A stretch of DNA of 64,000 nt from Ga0077560 sp046330395 (GCA_046330395.1 JAXLSS010000004.1:213086-277085), one strand, 5' to 3'; shown: positions 27,901 to 37,331, counted from the stretch's first letter. Made by a program: numbers and translations. The notes: generated from the sequence alone by a model not told the origin.

Positions 27901-30569
27901 GGGGTCCTGCGAGCGCGACGCGGACGGCACCGTGCAGCGCGTCAGCGGCGTGGCCATCGACATCACCGGCGAGCGTGGGGCCCTGGAGCGGCTGGAGCTG
28001 CTGGCACGGGCCGGCGAGGTGCTGACCGGCAGCCGCGATCTGCAGCGCACCCTCGATGACGGTGGCCGACCTGGTGTCGCCGTTCCTGGCCGACTACGCG
28101 GTGTTCGACCTCATCGAGGACGGCACGGTGGTGAAGGTGGCGGGCCGCCACGCGTCGGTGGCGCGACGGGACTTCGCGTTGCAGGCGGCCGGATACACCC
28201 CGCCGCTCAACCACCCGCACCACCCCGCCGCGGCCGCCATGCGCACCGGCCAGGAGATCCTGGTGCACGACGTCACCGATGCGTGGATCGAGCGCATCGC
28301 GGTGAGCCCCGCGCACGCGGACTTCCTGCGGTCGCTGGAGATCTCCTCGTTCCTGTGCGTGCCGCTGCTGGTGAACGACGGGGTCATCGGCGCCCTGTCG
28401 CTGGTGTTCAGCGGGTCGGGCCGCCGGCACGGCAGCGCCGAGGTGCGCGTGGCGCGCGAGCTGGCGGGGCGGTCGGCGGTCGCCATCGAGAACGCGCACC
28501 TGTTCAGCCGCGTCGAGCTGGCACGCCGGCGTGCCGAGGCGCTCACCCGTGAGCAGGCCCGCCTGCTGGTGTCCGAACGCGAGGCGCTGTCGCGCGCCCG
28601 GCTGCTGGAGCGCAACGCCATCCACCTGGCCGCGGCCCTCACGGTGGAGGACGTGTGCCGCACCACCGCCGACGACCTGGAGGCCTTCGGGCTGGACGTG
28701 GTGGCGGTGGAGGTGCTGGACGACGCCGGCACGCCCGAGTGGGTTGCCAGCGTGGGCGTGGCCCTCACCGACATGGAGGACCACCGGGGCACGTTCCGGC
28801 CGCCCCCGGACGAGCGCGTGCCCGGCGGGATCCGCCGCGGGGCCCGGCTGGAGTTCCCGCGCCGCGGCGATGCCGACGCCCCGTTCCCCGCCCCCGCGGA
28901 GGCGTTTCCCCACCGCATCCTCACCAGCATCGCGATCCCCCTGATGGACAGCGGAGGACGCTCCGTGGGGGCCGTCTACGCCGGCAGCCGCCAGGGCGAC
29001 TGGCTCACGGACGAACGCCGCGCCGTGCTGCACGGCACGGCGCAGCAGTGCGGGCTGGCGCTGGAACGGGCCCGCCTGCACCAGGCCGAGCGCAGGTCGC
29101 GGCTGCGCAGCGAGCTCATCGGTGCGGTGCTCACCGAGATGGAGGCGCGGGTGAGCCTCACCGAGCGCGCCGAGGCCATGCTGGACGCCCTGGTGCCCCG
29201 CATCGCCGACGCCGGGGCGGTGCTGCACGCCCGCCCGGGCCGCGGGGTGGTGGCGATGACCCGGCTGGAACCGGGCGAGATGGCGGCGGTGGACGATCCC
29301 GACGCGCACGGGTGGGTCACCGTGCCCCTGGGCGAGGCGGGGATCGACCTGCTGCTGGGGATGCGCCACAACCGGGACGCCGTGCTGCTGCGCGACCTCG
29401 ACCTGCTGCACGATCTGTCGGCGCGGGCGGGGCTGGCCCTGCAGACCGCCCGGCTGCGGGACGAGGAGCACCAGGTTGCGGTGGAGCTGCAGCGGAGCCT
29501 GCTGCCGGCCCGCCTCGACACGGTGGAGCACGTCGTGGTGCAGGCCCGCTACCACGCCGCCGAGCGCCTGCTGGAGGTGGGTGGCGACTGGTACGACACG
29601 CTGCGGCTGCCCGACGGCAGGATCGGCCTGTGCGTGGGCGACGTGGTGGGCCACGACCTGCAGGCCGGCATCGTGATGGGGCAGCTGCGCACCGCGCTGC
29701 TGACGCACGCCGCCATGGGTGACGGCCCGGCGGGCACCCTCAGCCGGCTGGACGAGGTGGCCGCGCGCATCGAGGGCGCCCAGCTCACCACGGTGTGTTA
29801 CGCCGAGCTCGACCCCGCGGACGGCACGCTGGTGTACGCGTGCGCCGGCCATCCCCCGCCGCTGGTGGTGGACGTGGGGGGCGCAGCCCGGTTCCTGTGG
29901 GACGGGCGGTCCACGCCCCTGGGCGGGCCGCGCGGCGGTGCGCGCACGGAGGGGCGCACGCGGATGGCCCCCGGGTCGCGCCTGGTGCTGTACTCGGACG
30001 GCCTTGTGGAGCGCAGGTTCCACGACATCGACGACCGCTTCGCCGCGCTGGCGCGGGTGGCGGCGGAGGCCGGCTGGCGCTCGCAGGGCCAGTTCTGCGA
30101 CGTGACGATCGCGCGGATGACCGCCGGGGCCTCCCGCGACGACGACCTGGCCCTGCTGTGCGCGGAGTTCCGTCCCCGGGTGGGTGCGCCGTTCGCCCGG
30201 CGGTTCCCGGCCCGCATGGACATGCTGTCCACCATGCGCCGGGCGCTCGACGAGTGGGGGGCCTCACTCGGCATCGAACGGCGTGAGGGCATGGTGCTGG
30301 CCTGCAGCGAGGCGTGCAGCAACGCGGTGGAGCACGCCTACCGGGGCACGGACGCCGGGGAGGTGTCGCTGGAGGCGGTGTTCGACGGGCGCGCGGTGCA
30401 GATGACCGTGCGCGACGACGGCAGCTGGCGTCCCCCAGAGCCCAACCCCGAGCGGGGGCGGGGTCTCATCGTGGTGCGGGCCGTGGCCGACGAGGTGAGC
30501 GTGCAACCGGGGGAGGACGGGACCACGCTGGTGGCCCGCGTCCCCATCACCACCGCGCCGCCCGGGTAG
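24910..30569 (+). CDS. Giant hybrid histidine kinase-receiver-PP2C-RsbW protein (three frame breaks)
   Basis: About 1,886 residues once three 1-nt breaks at about 27745, 27780 and 28052 are repaired. Order: PAS-like (1-160), GAF (about 165-330), HisKA with SHELRTPL (His 357), HATPase with SNLLSNALKFT, DTGIGI and GSGIGLAL, receiver with Asp 673 in SDVMMP and LLKPF, PAS (770-880), second PAS across the breaks (HPEDRDAVHRAL...DITGERG), GAF domains, SpoIIE/PP2C phosphatase (VGGDWYD, CVGDVVGHD, AGHPPPLV, LYSDGLVERR, RDDDLALL) and a terminal RsbW-type ATPase (SEACSNAVEHAY, VRDDGSW). This would link phosphorelay sensing to STAS dephosphorylation and sigma release. An internal ATG at 28056 has no Shine-Dalgarno sequence. 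No membrane helix; cytosolic. Confidence 0.8.
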
Positions 30570-30601
30570 GCGGCCTCGCCGGCGGACGGGTCGCCGCCGC
30601 C

Positions 30602-30772
30602 CTATGCGCCGCCGCGCATCCCCGGCCCGCCGTGCGACGGCGGGTCCGAGCTGGGGAACGACTCCTCGGAGGCCTCGTCCACCCCGTCGTCGGGCTCCGC
30701 CTCACGGTCCGGACGCGGTGTGGGCGCGGCCTCGCGGTCCCGCTCGTCGCGCGGGTCGCCGGTGTGGATCAT
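30602..30772 (-). CDS. Small acidic ESFPxSDPPS protein
   Basis: 56 residues, ATG 30772. DEASEESFPSSDPPSHGG is a motif found in many short stress-associated proteins of actinobacteria and proteobacteria (consensus DESFPASDPP). The rest is charged and probably disordered. It has its own SigB-type promoter 32 bp upstream and ends 32 bp from the end of the convergent giant kinase gene. Function unknown. Confidence 0.7.
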   Translation of the reverse strand: MIHTGDPRDERDREAAPTPRPDREAEPDDGVDEASEESFPSSDPPSHGGPGMRGGA

Positions 30773-30803
30773 CGCTGGTCCCCCTGGTCGGTGTGACCCG
30801 CAC

Positions 30804-30828
30804 GTTCCCGGGCCGCCGCCGGTGAAAC
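30804..30828 (-). promoter_or_regulatory. SigB-type promoter of ESFPxSDPPS gene
   Basis: Minus strand GTTTC, 14-nt spacer, GGGAAC; 32 bp before ATG 30772. Confidence 0.7.
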
Positions 30829-30906
30829 GCGCGGGTGTCTTGCGGGCGGTCCGGTCGGCAACGCGACGCGCCACCGGGTTGTGGTGGTCCCTCGCACCGT
30901 CACGGG

Positions 30907-30931
30907 GATTGCGGTGCCGTACACCGGGAAC
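30907..30931 (+). promoter_or_regulatory. SigB-type promoter of PRC-barrel gene (weak -35)
   Basis: GATTG, 14-nt spacer, GGGAAC; 39 bp before ATG 30970. Confidence 0.5.
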
Positions 30932-30969
30932 AGCCGGCCTGTCAGAGGTCACCGACAGGGGAGGGTGCG

Positions 30970-31512
30970 ATGAGCGACGCCACCGAACGCATGGACACCG
31001 GCGATGAGGCCACCATCGGTCCGGAGGACTACCCGGCCACCACGCGCCTGCCCTCGCTGGACCGTCTGCGTGGCATGGAGGTGCGCGACGAGCGCGAGGA
31101 GAAGGTCGGCAAGGTGGTAGACGTGTACCTGGACGCGGAGGCCCGGTACGTGCGCTACCTGGTGATCGGCACGGGCATGCTGGGCCGCACCCGCGGCGCC
31201 ATCCCGGTGGACGAGGTGCGCTACGTGGACACCGGGGAGGACGACGCGCACATCGTGGTGCCCTACAGCCGCGAGCACCTGGCGGCCGCACCGATGCTGG
31301 AGGACGACGAGCTCACCCCCGACCGGGAACGGGCCATCTACACCCACTACCAACGCGCGGGGTACTGGGAGGACGCGCGGCAGGCCGTGCGGGCCCGCCA
31401 GACCACGCCGGCGCCCACCCCGGAGATCGCCGAGGCCGGGGCGGTGGCCGACCTCAACAGCCGGGTCACGGCCGAGGGCGGCGGCGCGCGCGTGCGGCGC
31501 ATGACCGGCTGA
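30970..31512 (+). CDS. PRC-barrel domain protein
   Basis: 180 residues, ATG 30970 after GGGGAGGG. Residues 30-105 are a PRC barrel: RLRGMEVRDEREEKVGKVVDVYLDAEARYVRYLVI...IPVDEVRYVDTGED. The C-terminal part (ERAIYTHYQRAGYWEDARQAVRARQTT) is helical, a combination common in actinobacterial stress loci. PRC barrels bind proteins or RNA, or sit in photosynthetic reaction centres; here a stress role is inferred from the promoter and neighbours. Confidence 0.85.
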   Translation: MSDATERMDTGDEATIGPEDYPATTRLPSLDRLRGMEVRDEREEKVGKVVDVYLDAEARYVRYLVIGTGMLGRTRGAIPVDEVRYVDTGEDDAHIVVPYSREHLAAAPMLEDDELTPDRERAIYTHYQRAGYWEDARQAVRARQTTPAPTPEIAEAGAVADLNSRVTAEGGGARVRRMTG

Positions 31513-31547
31513 GCGAGGGCGCGGCGCGTGGCGGGGAGCACCGGGGG

Positions 31548-32435
31548 ATGAGGGTGGACGTGGTCATCCCCACCACGCGCCCGCAGGGCGTGGCGCGGCT
31601 GCTGGCGGCGCTGGACGGTTTCGAGGGCCGCGTCATCGTGGTGGACGGCAATGGCATCGCCCCGGCCGCCGCCCGCAACATCGGGTGGCGGCGGTCGCTG
31701 GCGCAGTGGGTGTGCTTCCTGGATGACGAGGTCATCCCCGAGGCGGGATGGGAGCGCACCCTCCGCGCCGAGCTGGCGCGGGCCGGTGAGGACGTGGCGG
31801 GTGTGCAGGGGCGCATCGTGGTGCCCATGCCGCGGCGGCGGCGGCCCACCGACTGGGAGCGCGAGGTGGGGGCGCTGGAGGGCGCGGCGTGGGCCACCGC
31901 CGACATGGCGTACCGCCGCGGGGCCCTGGAGCGCGTGGGCGGCTTCGACGAGCGGCTCCGATCCGTCTCCCGTGAGGACGCCGACCTGGCGTTGCGCGTG
32001 ATGGCGCAGGGCATGCGGCTGATCCGGGGCCGTCGGCGCGTGGTGCACCCGGTGGGTCCCGCGGGCCCGTGGGTGAGCGTCGCCAGGCAGCGCGGTACCG
32101 CCGACGACGTGCTGATGCGGGCCACGCACGGGCGCGACTGGCGCATCCGGGCCCGGGTCCCGGAGGGGGCCCTGCGCCGGCATATGGCCGCCACGGTGGC
32201 CGGCACCGTGGCCGTGACCCTGTTGGCAGGCGGGCGCCGCCGGCCGGCAGCGGTGGCCGGGGCGGCCTGGCTGGCCCTCACGGCGGTCTTCGGGGCGCGC
32301 CGCATCGCTCCGGGCCCGAGGAACCCGCGCGAGGTGGCCACCATGCTGGCCACCAGCGTGGCCATCCCTCCGGCCGCTGCCGCCTGGTGGCTGGTGGGGC
32401 ACCTGCGGCAGCGGCGGCGGCACCGCGGGATCTGA
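31548..32435 (+). CDS. Family 2 glycosyltransferase
   Basis: 295 residues. DVVIPTTRPQGVARLLAAL opens the GT-A fold, CFLDDEVIPE is the metal-binding DxD-type site, and ATADMAYRRGALERVGGFDERL plus REDADLALRV are the acceptor and base motifs. Two C-terminal hydrophobic stretches (AATVAGTVAVTLLAG, ATMLATSVAIPPAAAAWWLVG) suggest membrane association. It follows the PRC-barrel gene by 35 bp and is probably co-transcribed. Acceptor unknown. Confidence 0.85.
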   Translation: MRVDVVIPTTRPQGVARLLAALDGFEGRVIVVDGNGIAPAAARNIGWRRSLAQWVCFLDDEVIPEAGWERTLRAELARAGEDVAGVQGRIVVPMPRRRRPTDWEREVGALEGAAWATADMAYRRGALERVGGFDERLRSVSREDADLALRVMAQGMRLIRGRRRVVHPVGPAGPWVSVARQRGTADDVLMRATHGRDWRIRARVPEGALRRHMAATVAGTVAVTLLAGGRRRPAAVAGAAWLALTAVFGARRIAPGPRNPREVATMLATSVAIPPAAAAWWLVGHLRQRRRHRGI

Positions 32436-32461
32436 CCCGCGGCCGGGCCCGGGGTGCCATG

Positions 32462-32485
32462 GTTGCACCGCCGGTGGGCGGGTAT
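32462..32485 (+). promoter_or_regulatory. SigB-type promoter of nucleotidyltransferase gene
   Basis: GTTGC, 13-nt spacer, GGGTAT; 33 bp before GTG 32518. Confidence 0.55.
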
Positions 32486-32517
32486 GCAGCCTTCAGCCAT
32501 TCGCGGAAAGGAGCGGC

Positions 32518-33102
32518 GTGCCCTCCGTGCAGGCCGAGCATCTGGTGGTGGCGCTCAAACGCATCGCCGCGGCGCTGCGGGACGCCGAGATCGAGTTCGC
32601 GCTGGGCGGTGGCCTGGCGGCGTGGGCGCGCGGCGGCCCGCCCACCGACAACGACATCGACCTGCTGATCCGTGAGGAGGACGCCCGCCGCGCCATCGAG
32701 GTGGCCTCGCGGGCGGGGTTGCGAGTGGAGGTGCCGCCGGAGGGCTGGCTGGTGAAGGCCTGGGACGGCGAGGTGCTGATCGACCTCATCCACCACCCCA
32801 CGGGGCTCCCGGTGGATGATGCGCTCATGGCGCGGTGCGACGAGCTGGTGGTGCGGGCGGTGGCGATGCGGGTGGTGCGGGTGGACGACCTGCTCACCAG
32901 CAAGTTGCTGGCCCTCGGGGAGCACAATCTCGACCTCAGCCCCACCCTGAGAATTGCCCGCGCGCTGCGTGAGCAGATCGATTGGGACGTGCTGTGGCAG
33001 CGGACATCGTGCAGCCCCTACGCCCGCACCTTCTTCACGCTGGTGCGCGAGCTGCGGGTGCTGAGCACGGCGTCGGTGGTGCGCCCCGTGGAGGTGGCGT
33101 GA
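32518..33102 (+). CDS. Nucleotidyltransferase-fold protein
   Basis: 194 residues from GTG 32518 with AAAGGAG upstream. FALGGGLAAWARGG, then TDNDIDLLI, is the GG..DxD metal motif of the minimal nucleotidyltransferase (MNT/AbiEii-like) fold, and DGEVLIDLIHHP supplies the third Asp. VDDLLTSKLLALG is typical of this group. No partner HEPN toxin or antitoxin is adjacent, so a toxin-antitoxin role is not supported. Its stop overlaps the next start (GTGA), so it is coupled with a phosphoesterase. Confidence 0.75.
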   Translation: MPSVQAEHLVVALKRIAAALRDAEIEFALGGGLAAWARGGPPTDNDIDLLIREEDARRAIEVASRAGLRVEVPPEGWLVKAWDGEVLIDLIHHPTGLPVDDALMARCDELVVRAVAMRVVRVDDLLTSKLLALGEHNLDLSPTLRIARALREQIDWDVLWQRTSCSPYARTFFTLVRELRVLSTASVVRPVEVA

Positions 33103-33824
33103 TCCGCGTGGCCGCGGTGGGCGACGTGCACGCCGCCGACGACCGTGCGCACCCGCTGGCACCCGGGTTCGCCGACCTGGACGAGCGGGCCGACGTGCTG
33201 CTGCTGGCCGGCGACCTGACGAGACGGGGCACCCCCGAGGAGGCGTCTGCGCTGGGCCGCCAGCTGCGCGGCGTGACCATCCCCAAGGTTGCGGTGCTGG
33301 GCAACCACGACCACCACTCGGGGTGCCCCGACGCCGTGGTCCAGGCGCTGGCCGACCACGGGGTGACGGTGCTGCGCGACGCCACCCACGTGGTGGAGGT
33401 GGGCGGGCGGCTGCTCGGCGTGGCGGGTGTGAAGGGGTTCGCCGGCGGGTTCGGCCACCACGTGCTCACCTCGTTCGGGGAACCCGAGATCAAGGCCTTC
33501 GTGGCGGTGGCCGAGGAGGCCGCGCGCCACCTCTGGACGTGCCTCACCGAGCTGGCCTCCGTCGGATGCGCGGCCCGGGTGGCCCTGTTGCACTACGCGC
33601 CGGTGGTGGACACCGTGGCCGACGAGCGCCCGGAGATCCACGCGTTCCTCGGCTCGCAGAAGCTGGCCGAGGCCATCGACCGCGCCGGGGCCGACCTGGT
33701 GGTGCACGGCCACGCCCACCGCGGCCCGCACCTGGGCGCAACGCCCGGGGGCGTGCCCGTGCGGAACGTGGCCATGCCCCTCATCGGGGAGCCCTACCGG
33801 GTGTTCACCGTGGGCCCGGGCTGA
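33099..33824 (+). CDS. Calcineurin-like metallophosphoesterase
   Basis: 241 residues from GTG 33099. GDVHAADD, LAGDLTRRG, GNHDHH and HGHAHRGPH are the four metal-binding motifs of the family. Coupled by GTGA to the nucleotidyltransferase, which suggests a shared nucleotide or nucleic-acid substrate. Its last 31 bp overlap the 3' end of the acetate kinase gene on the other strand. Confidence 0.88.
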   Translation: MIRVAAVGDVHAADDRAHPLAPGFADLDERADVLLLAGDLTRRGTPEEASALGRQLRGVTIPKVAVLGNHDHHSGCPDAVVQALADHGVTVLRDATHVVEVGGRLLGVAGVKGFAGGFGHHVLTSFGEPEIKAFVAVAEEAARHLWTCLTELASVGCAARVALLHYAPVVDTVADERPEIHAFLGSQKLAEAIDRAGADLVVHGHAHRGPHLGATPGGVPVRNVAMPLIGEPYRVFTVGPG

Positions 33825-34918
33825 TCGCCAAGGAGCGCTCGCACCTCACGGGCGATGCGGAGGTCCTCCCGGGCCCGCACCACGAACGTCCGCACGCGCG
33901 CCCCCGGGGCGGTGATCTCGGTGTCACCCGGGGCGCCGGCGGCACCGTCGTCCGCCACGGCCACGCCCAGGAACGCCAGTCCCGCGGCGGCCCGCCCCCG
34001 CACCTCCGGCGCGTGCTCGCCCACGCCGCCGGTGAACACCAGGGCATCCAGGCCGTCCATGGCGGCGGCCATGGAGGCGATGCCCGCCCGCAGCCGGTGC
34101 AGGTACACGCCCATCGCCACGGCGGCGCGCGGGTCGCCGCCGGCCTCGGCCGCCAGCACCTCCCGCATGTCGGCGCTGCCGGCCAGTCCGAGCAGACCGG
34201 ACTCGTGCTCCAGCCCGTCCTCGATCTCACGGGGGGAGAGGCCGCCCCGCTGCGCCAGCCACAGCACCAGGCCGGGGTCCACGCTGCCGGCGCGCGTGGC
34301 CATCACCAGCCCCTCCAGCGGGGTGAACCCCATGGTGGTGTCCACCGAGGTGCCGCCGCGGATGGCGGCCAGCGACGCCCCGGCACCCAGGTGGCAGCTC
34401 ACCACCCGCGCGTCCCGGGCGGCCGGGCCCATCAGGGCGGCCAGCCGGTCGGCCACGTGCGCGTGCGACAGCCCGTGGAAGCCGTAGCGGCGCAGGCCCC
34501 AGCGGCGGCGCCACGCCTCGGGCAGGGCGTAGGTGGCGGCCGCCTCGGGCAGATGCGCGTGGAACGCGGTGTCGAAGCAGGCCACCGCCGGCACGCCGGG
34601 CAGGAGTGCGCCCACCCGGTCGATGACGCGCAGCGCCGCGGGCTGGTGCAGGGGCGCCAGGTCGGTGAGCTGCTCCAGGCGGCGGCGCACGTCCGCGTCG
34701 ATGCGCGTGGCCGCCGTGAACTCGGCACCGCCGTGCACCACCCGGTGGCCCACCGCGTCGGGTGCGCCCGCCCCGGCGACGAACCCGCGCAACGCCTCCT
34801 CATCCACCTGCGCGGACGGCGCGGGCAGGGTCTGCGCCGGCCCGTCCCCGGGGCCCCCGGGGTCCACCACCGACACCTTCAGGGTGCTCGACCCCGCGTT
34901 GATCACCAGCACCCGCAT
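33794..34918 (-). CDS. ackA: Acetate kinase
   Basis: 374 residues, ATG 34918. NAGSSTLKVSV (nucleotide loop), GHRVVHGG, HQPAALR, FDTAFHAHLPEAA, YGFHGLSHAHV, HLGAGASLAAI, DTTMGFTPLEGL and FTGGVGEHA are all conserved. It converts acetyl phosphate and ADP to acetate and ATP. It lies 2 bp after the phosphoketolase stop, so the pair forms the phosphoketolase bypass: xylulose-5-P or fructose-6-P to acetyl phosphate, then ATP. Cytosolic. Confidence 0.95.
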   Translation of the reverse strand: MRVLVINAGSSTLKVSVVDPGGPGDGPAQTLPAPSAQVDEEALRGFVAGAGAPDAVGHRVVHGGAEFTAATRIDADVRRRLEQLTDLAPLHQPAALRVIDRVGALLPGVPAVACFDTAFHAHLPEAAATYALPEAWRRRWGLRRYGFHGLSHAHVADRLAALMGPAARDARVVSCHLGAGASLAAIRGGTSVDTTMGFTPLEGLVMATRAGSVDPGLVLWLAQRGGLSPREIEDGLEHESGLLGLAGSADMREVLAAEAGGDPRAAVAMGVYLHRLRAGIASMAAAMDGLDALVFTGGVGEHAPEVRGRAAAGLAFLGVAVADDGAAGAPGDTEITAPGARVRTFVVRAREDLRIAREVRALLGDQPGPTVNTR

Positions 34919-34920
34919 GG

Positions 34921-37257
34921 TCAGCGCCCGTGCGGCCAGACCCAGTCGCGGATGTGGGCCGGGTCGTCGCCCACCTCGCGCGTGTGGTCACGGCAGCGCA
35001 CGCGCTCATCCACCATGCGCTGCCGCAGGTGCGCGGCCTGCACGCCCAGGCCGGGCACGCGGTCGATCACATCCATCACCAGGTGGAACCGGTCCAGGTC
35101 GTTGCGCATCACCATGTCGAAGGGCGTGGTGGTGGTGCCCTCCTCCTTGTAGCCGCGGGCGTGCAGGTTGCCGTGGTTGGTGCGCCGGTACGTGAGCCGG
35201 TGGATCAGCCACGGGTAGCCGTGGTAGGCGAACACGATGGGCCTGGAACGCGTGAACAGCGCGTCGAACTCACGGTCGCCCAGGCCGTGGGGGTGCTCGC
35301 TGTCGGGCTGCAGCCGCATGAGGTCCACCACGTTCACCACGCGCACGGCCAGGCCGGGCAGCTCCCGGCGCAGGATGTCGGCGGCCGCCAGGGTCTCCAG
35401 CGTGGGGACGTCGCCGCAGCAGGCCAGCACCACATCGGGTTCGCGGCCCTCGTCGGTGGATGCCCACTCCCAGATCCCGATGCCGCGGGTGCAGTGCAGC
35501 ACCGCCTCGTCCATGGGCAGGTACTGCAGCTCCGGCTGCTTGCCGGCGATCACCACGTTGACGCACTGGCGGCTGGTGAGGCAGCGGTCCACCACCCACA
35601 GCAGGCAGTTGGCGTCCGGCGGCAGGTACACGCGCACCAGCTCGGCCTTCTTGTTGACCACGTGGTCGATGAACCCGGGGTCCTGGTGGGAGAAGCCGTT
35701 GTGGTCCTGGCGCCACACGTGCGACGACAGCAGGTAGTTCAGCGACGCGATGGGCCGTCGCCACGGGATCTCGTTGGTCACCTTGAGCCACTTGGCGTGC
35801 TGGTTGAACATCGAGTCCACGATGTGCACGAAGGCCTCGTAGCAGTTGAACAGCCCGTGCCGGCCCGTCAGCAGGTAGCCCTCCAGCCAGCCCTGGCACT
35901 GGTGCTCGGACAGCACCTCCATCACGCGGCCGTCCGGTGAGAGCTGCTCGTCCCCCGGCAGGCGCTCCGCGTCCCAGGCGCGGTCGGTCACCTCGAACAC
36001 CGCCGACAGCCGGTTGGACGCGGTCTCGTCGGGGCCGAACAGCCGGAACCGGTCGGGGTTGGCGCTGATGACGTCCCGCAGGTAGGTGCCCAGCACGCGG
36101 GTCGATTCGGCCGACGCCGCGCCCGGCCGGTCCACGGGGACGGCGTACCCATGGATGTCCGGCAGCCGCAGATCGCGCAGCAGCAGCCCCCCGTTGGCCC
36201 GCGGGTTGGCGCTCATGCGGCGCTCCCCGCGCGGGGGCAGGTCGGCCAGCTCGGGGACGAGCGTGCCGGCATCGTCGAACAGCTCCTGGGGGCGGTAGGA
36301 GGCCATCCAGGCCTGCAGCATGGCCAGGTGCCCGGAGTTGGTGCGCACCTGGGTGAGCGGCACCTGGTGGGCGCGCCACGTGCCCTCCACCGGCAGCCCG
36401 TCCACCTCACGGGGGCCCGTCCAGCCCTTGGGGGTGCGCAGCACGATCAGCGGCCAGCGCCGCGGGGCCTCGGGCGCGGCGCGGATGGCCCGGATGCGGG
36501 TCACCGCCTCGTCCATCACCTCCGCCATGCGCCGGTGCATGGCCTGGGGCTCGTGCCCGTCCACCCACAGCACGTGGTGGCCGTTGCCCTCCAGCAGGTG
36601 CGTCAGGTCCCCATCCCCGATGCGCGCCAGCAGGCTGGGGTTGGCGATCTTGTAGCCGTTGAGGTGCAGCACCGGCAGCACGGCGCCGTCGCGGGCGGGG
36701 TTGAGGAACCGGTTCCCCGACCAGCCCGCCGCCAGCGGGCCGGTCTCGGCCTCCCCGTCGCCCACCACGCAGCACACCAGCAGCTCGGGGTCGTCGAAGA
36801 CGGCGCCGTAGGCGTGCGCCAGCGAATACCCCAGCTCACCGCCCTCGTGGATGGAGCCCGGCGTCTCGGGCGCCACGTGCGACGGGATGCCGCCCGGGAA
36901 CGAGAACTGCCGGAACAGGGCACGCAGGCCGTCCTCGTCGCGGCCAACATGGGGATACACCTCCGAGTAGGTGCCCTCCAGGTACGCGTTGGCCACGGCC
37001 GCCGGCCCGCCATGGCCGGGGCCCACCACCAGCATGGCCTGCAGGTCCCAGCGGCGGATGGCGCGGTTCATGTGCGCGCAGATGAAGTTGAGCCCGGGAG
37101 TGGTGCCCCAGTGGCCCAGCAGACGCGGCTTGATGTGCTCCTGCAGCAGCGGCTCGCGCAGCAGCGGGTTGTCCAGCAGGTAGATCTGCCCCACCGACAG
37201 GTAGTTGGCGGCGCGCCAGTAGGCGTCGAGCAGCTGCAGGTCCGGTTCGTCGCTCAC
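34921..37257 (-). CDS. xfp: Xylulose-5-P/fructose-6-P phosphoketolase
   Basis: 778 residues from GTG 37257 (GGGAGGA upstream). GHWGTTPGLNFICAHMNR, GPGHGGPAAVANAYLEGTY, SFPGGIPSHVAPETPGSIHEGGELG (quoted here in parts) and the thiamine-diphosphate site GDGEAETGPLA are diagnostic, as are HQDPGFIDHVVNKK and YHGYPWLIHRLTYRR. It makes acetyl phosphate from sugar phosphates and is coupled with ackA. The -10-like TAGCAT at 37324-37329 suggests a housekeeping promoter rather than the stress type. Confidence 0.96.
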   Translation of the reverse strand: MSDEPDLQLLDAYWRAANYLSVGQIYLLDNPLLREPLLQEHIKPRLLGHWGTTPGLNFICAHMNRAIRRWDLQAMLVVGPGHGGPAAVANAYLEGTYSEVYPHVGRDEDGLRALFRQFSFPGGIPSHVAPETPGSIHEGGELGYSLAHAYGAVFDDPELLVCCVVGDGEAETGPLAAGWSGNRFLNPARDGAVLPVLHLNGYKIANPSLLARIGDGDLTHLLEGNGHHVLWVDGHEPQAMHRRMAEVMDEAVTRIRAIRAAPEAPRRWPLIVLRTPKGWTGPREVDGLPVEGTWRAHQVPLTQVRTNSGHLAMLQAWMASYRPQELFDDAGTLVPELADLPPRGERRMSANPRANGGLLLRDLRLPDIHGYAVPVDRPGAASAESTRVLGTYLRDVISANPDRFRLFGPDETASNRLSAVFEVTDRAWDAERLPGDEQLSPDGRVMEVLSEHQCQGWLEGYLLTGRHGLFNCYEAFVHIVDSMFNQHAKWLKVTNEIPWRRPIASLNYLLSSHVWRQDHNGFSHQDPGFIDHVVNKKAELVRVYLPPDANCLLWVVDRCLTSRQCVNVVIAGKQPELQYLPMDEAVLHCTRGIGIWEWASTDEGREPDVVLACCGDVPTLETLAAADILRRELPGLAVRVVNVVDLMRLQPDSEHPHGLGDREFDALFTRSRPIVFAYHGYPWLIHRLTYRRTNHGNLHARGYKEEGTTTTPFDMVMRNDLDRFHLVMDVIDRVPGLGVQAAHLRQRMVDERVRCRDHTREVGDDPAHIRDWVWPHGR

Positions 37258-37323
37258 GGCGGATCCTCCCGGGTTGCGCGTCACGCGTTCGGACGGCCGG
37301 CGCCGCCTCCGCGTTCGCCCCCG

Positions 37324-37329
37324 ATGCTA
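37324..37329 (-). promoter_or_regulatory. Possible -10 box of xfp-ackA
   Basis: Minus strand TAGCAT (TANNNT type), 67 bp before GTG 37257 and directly after a strong hairpin. No good -35 is seen. Confidence 0.35.
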
Positions 37330-37331
37330 GT

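Noticed and set aside
28056..30569. A separate gene starting at ATG 28056
   Set aside because: No ribosome site or promoter precedes the ATG, and the protein similarity continues without interruption from the upstream frame.
32518..33102. AbiEii/MNT toxin-antitoxin system
   Set aside because: The neighbour is a metallophosphoesterase, not a HEPN or AbiEi-type partner.
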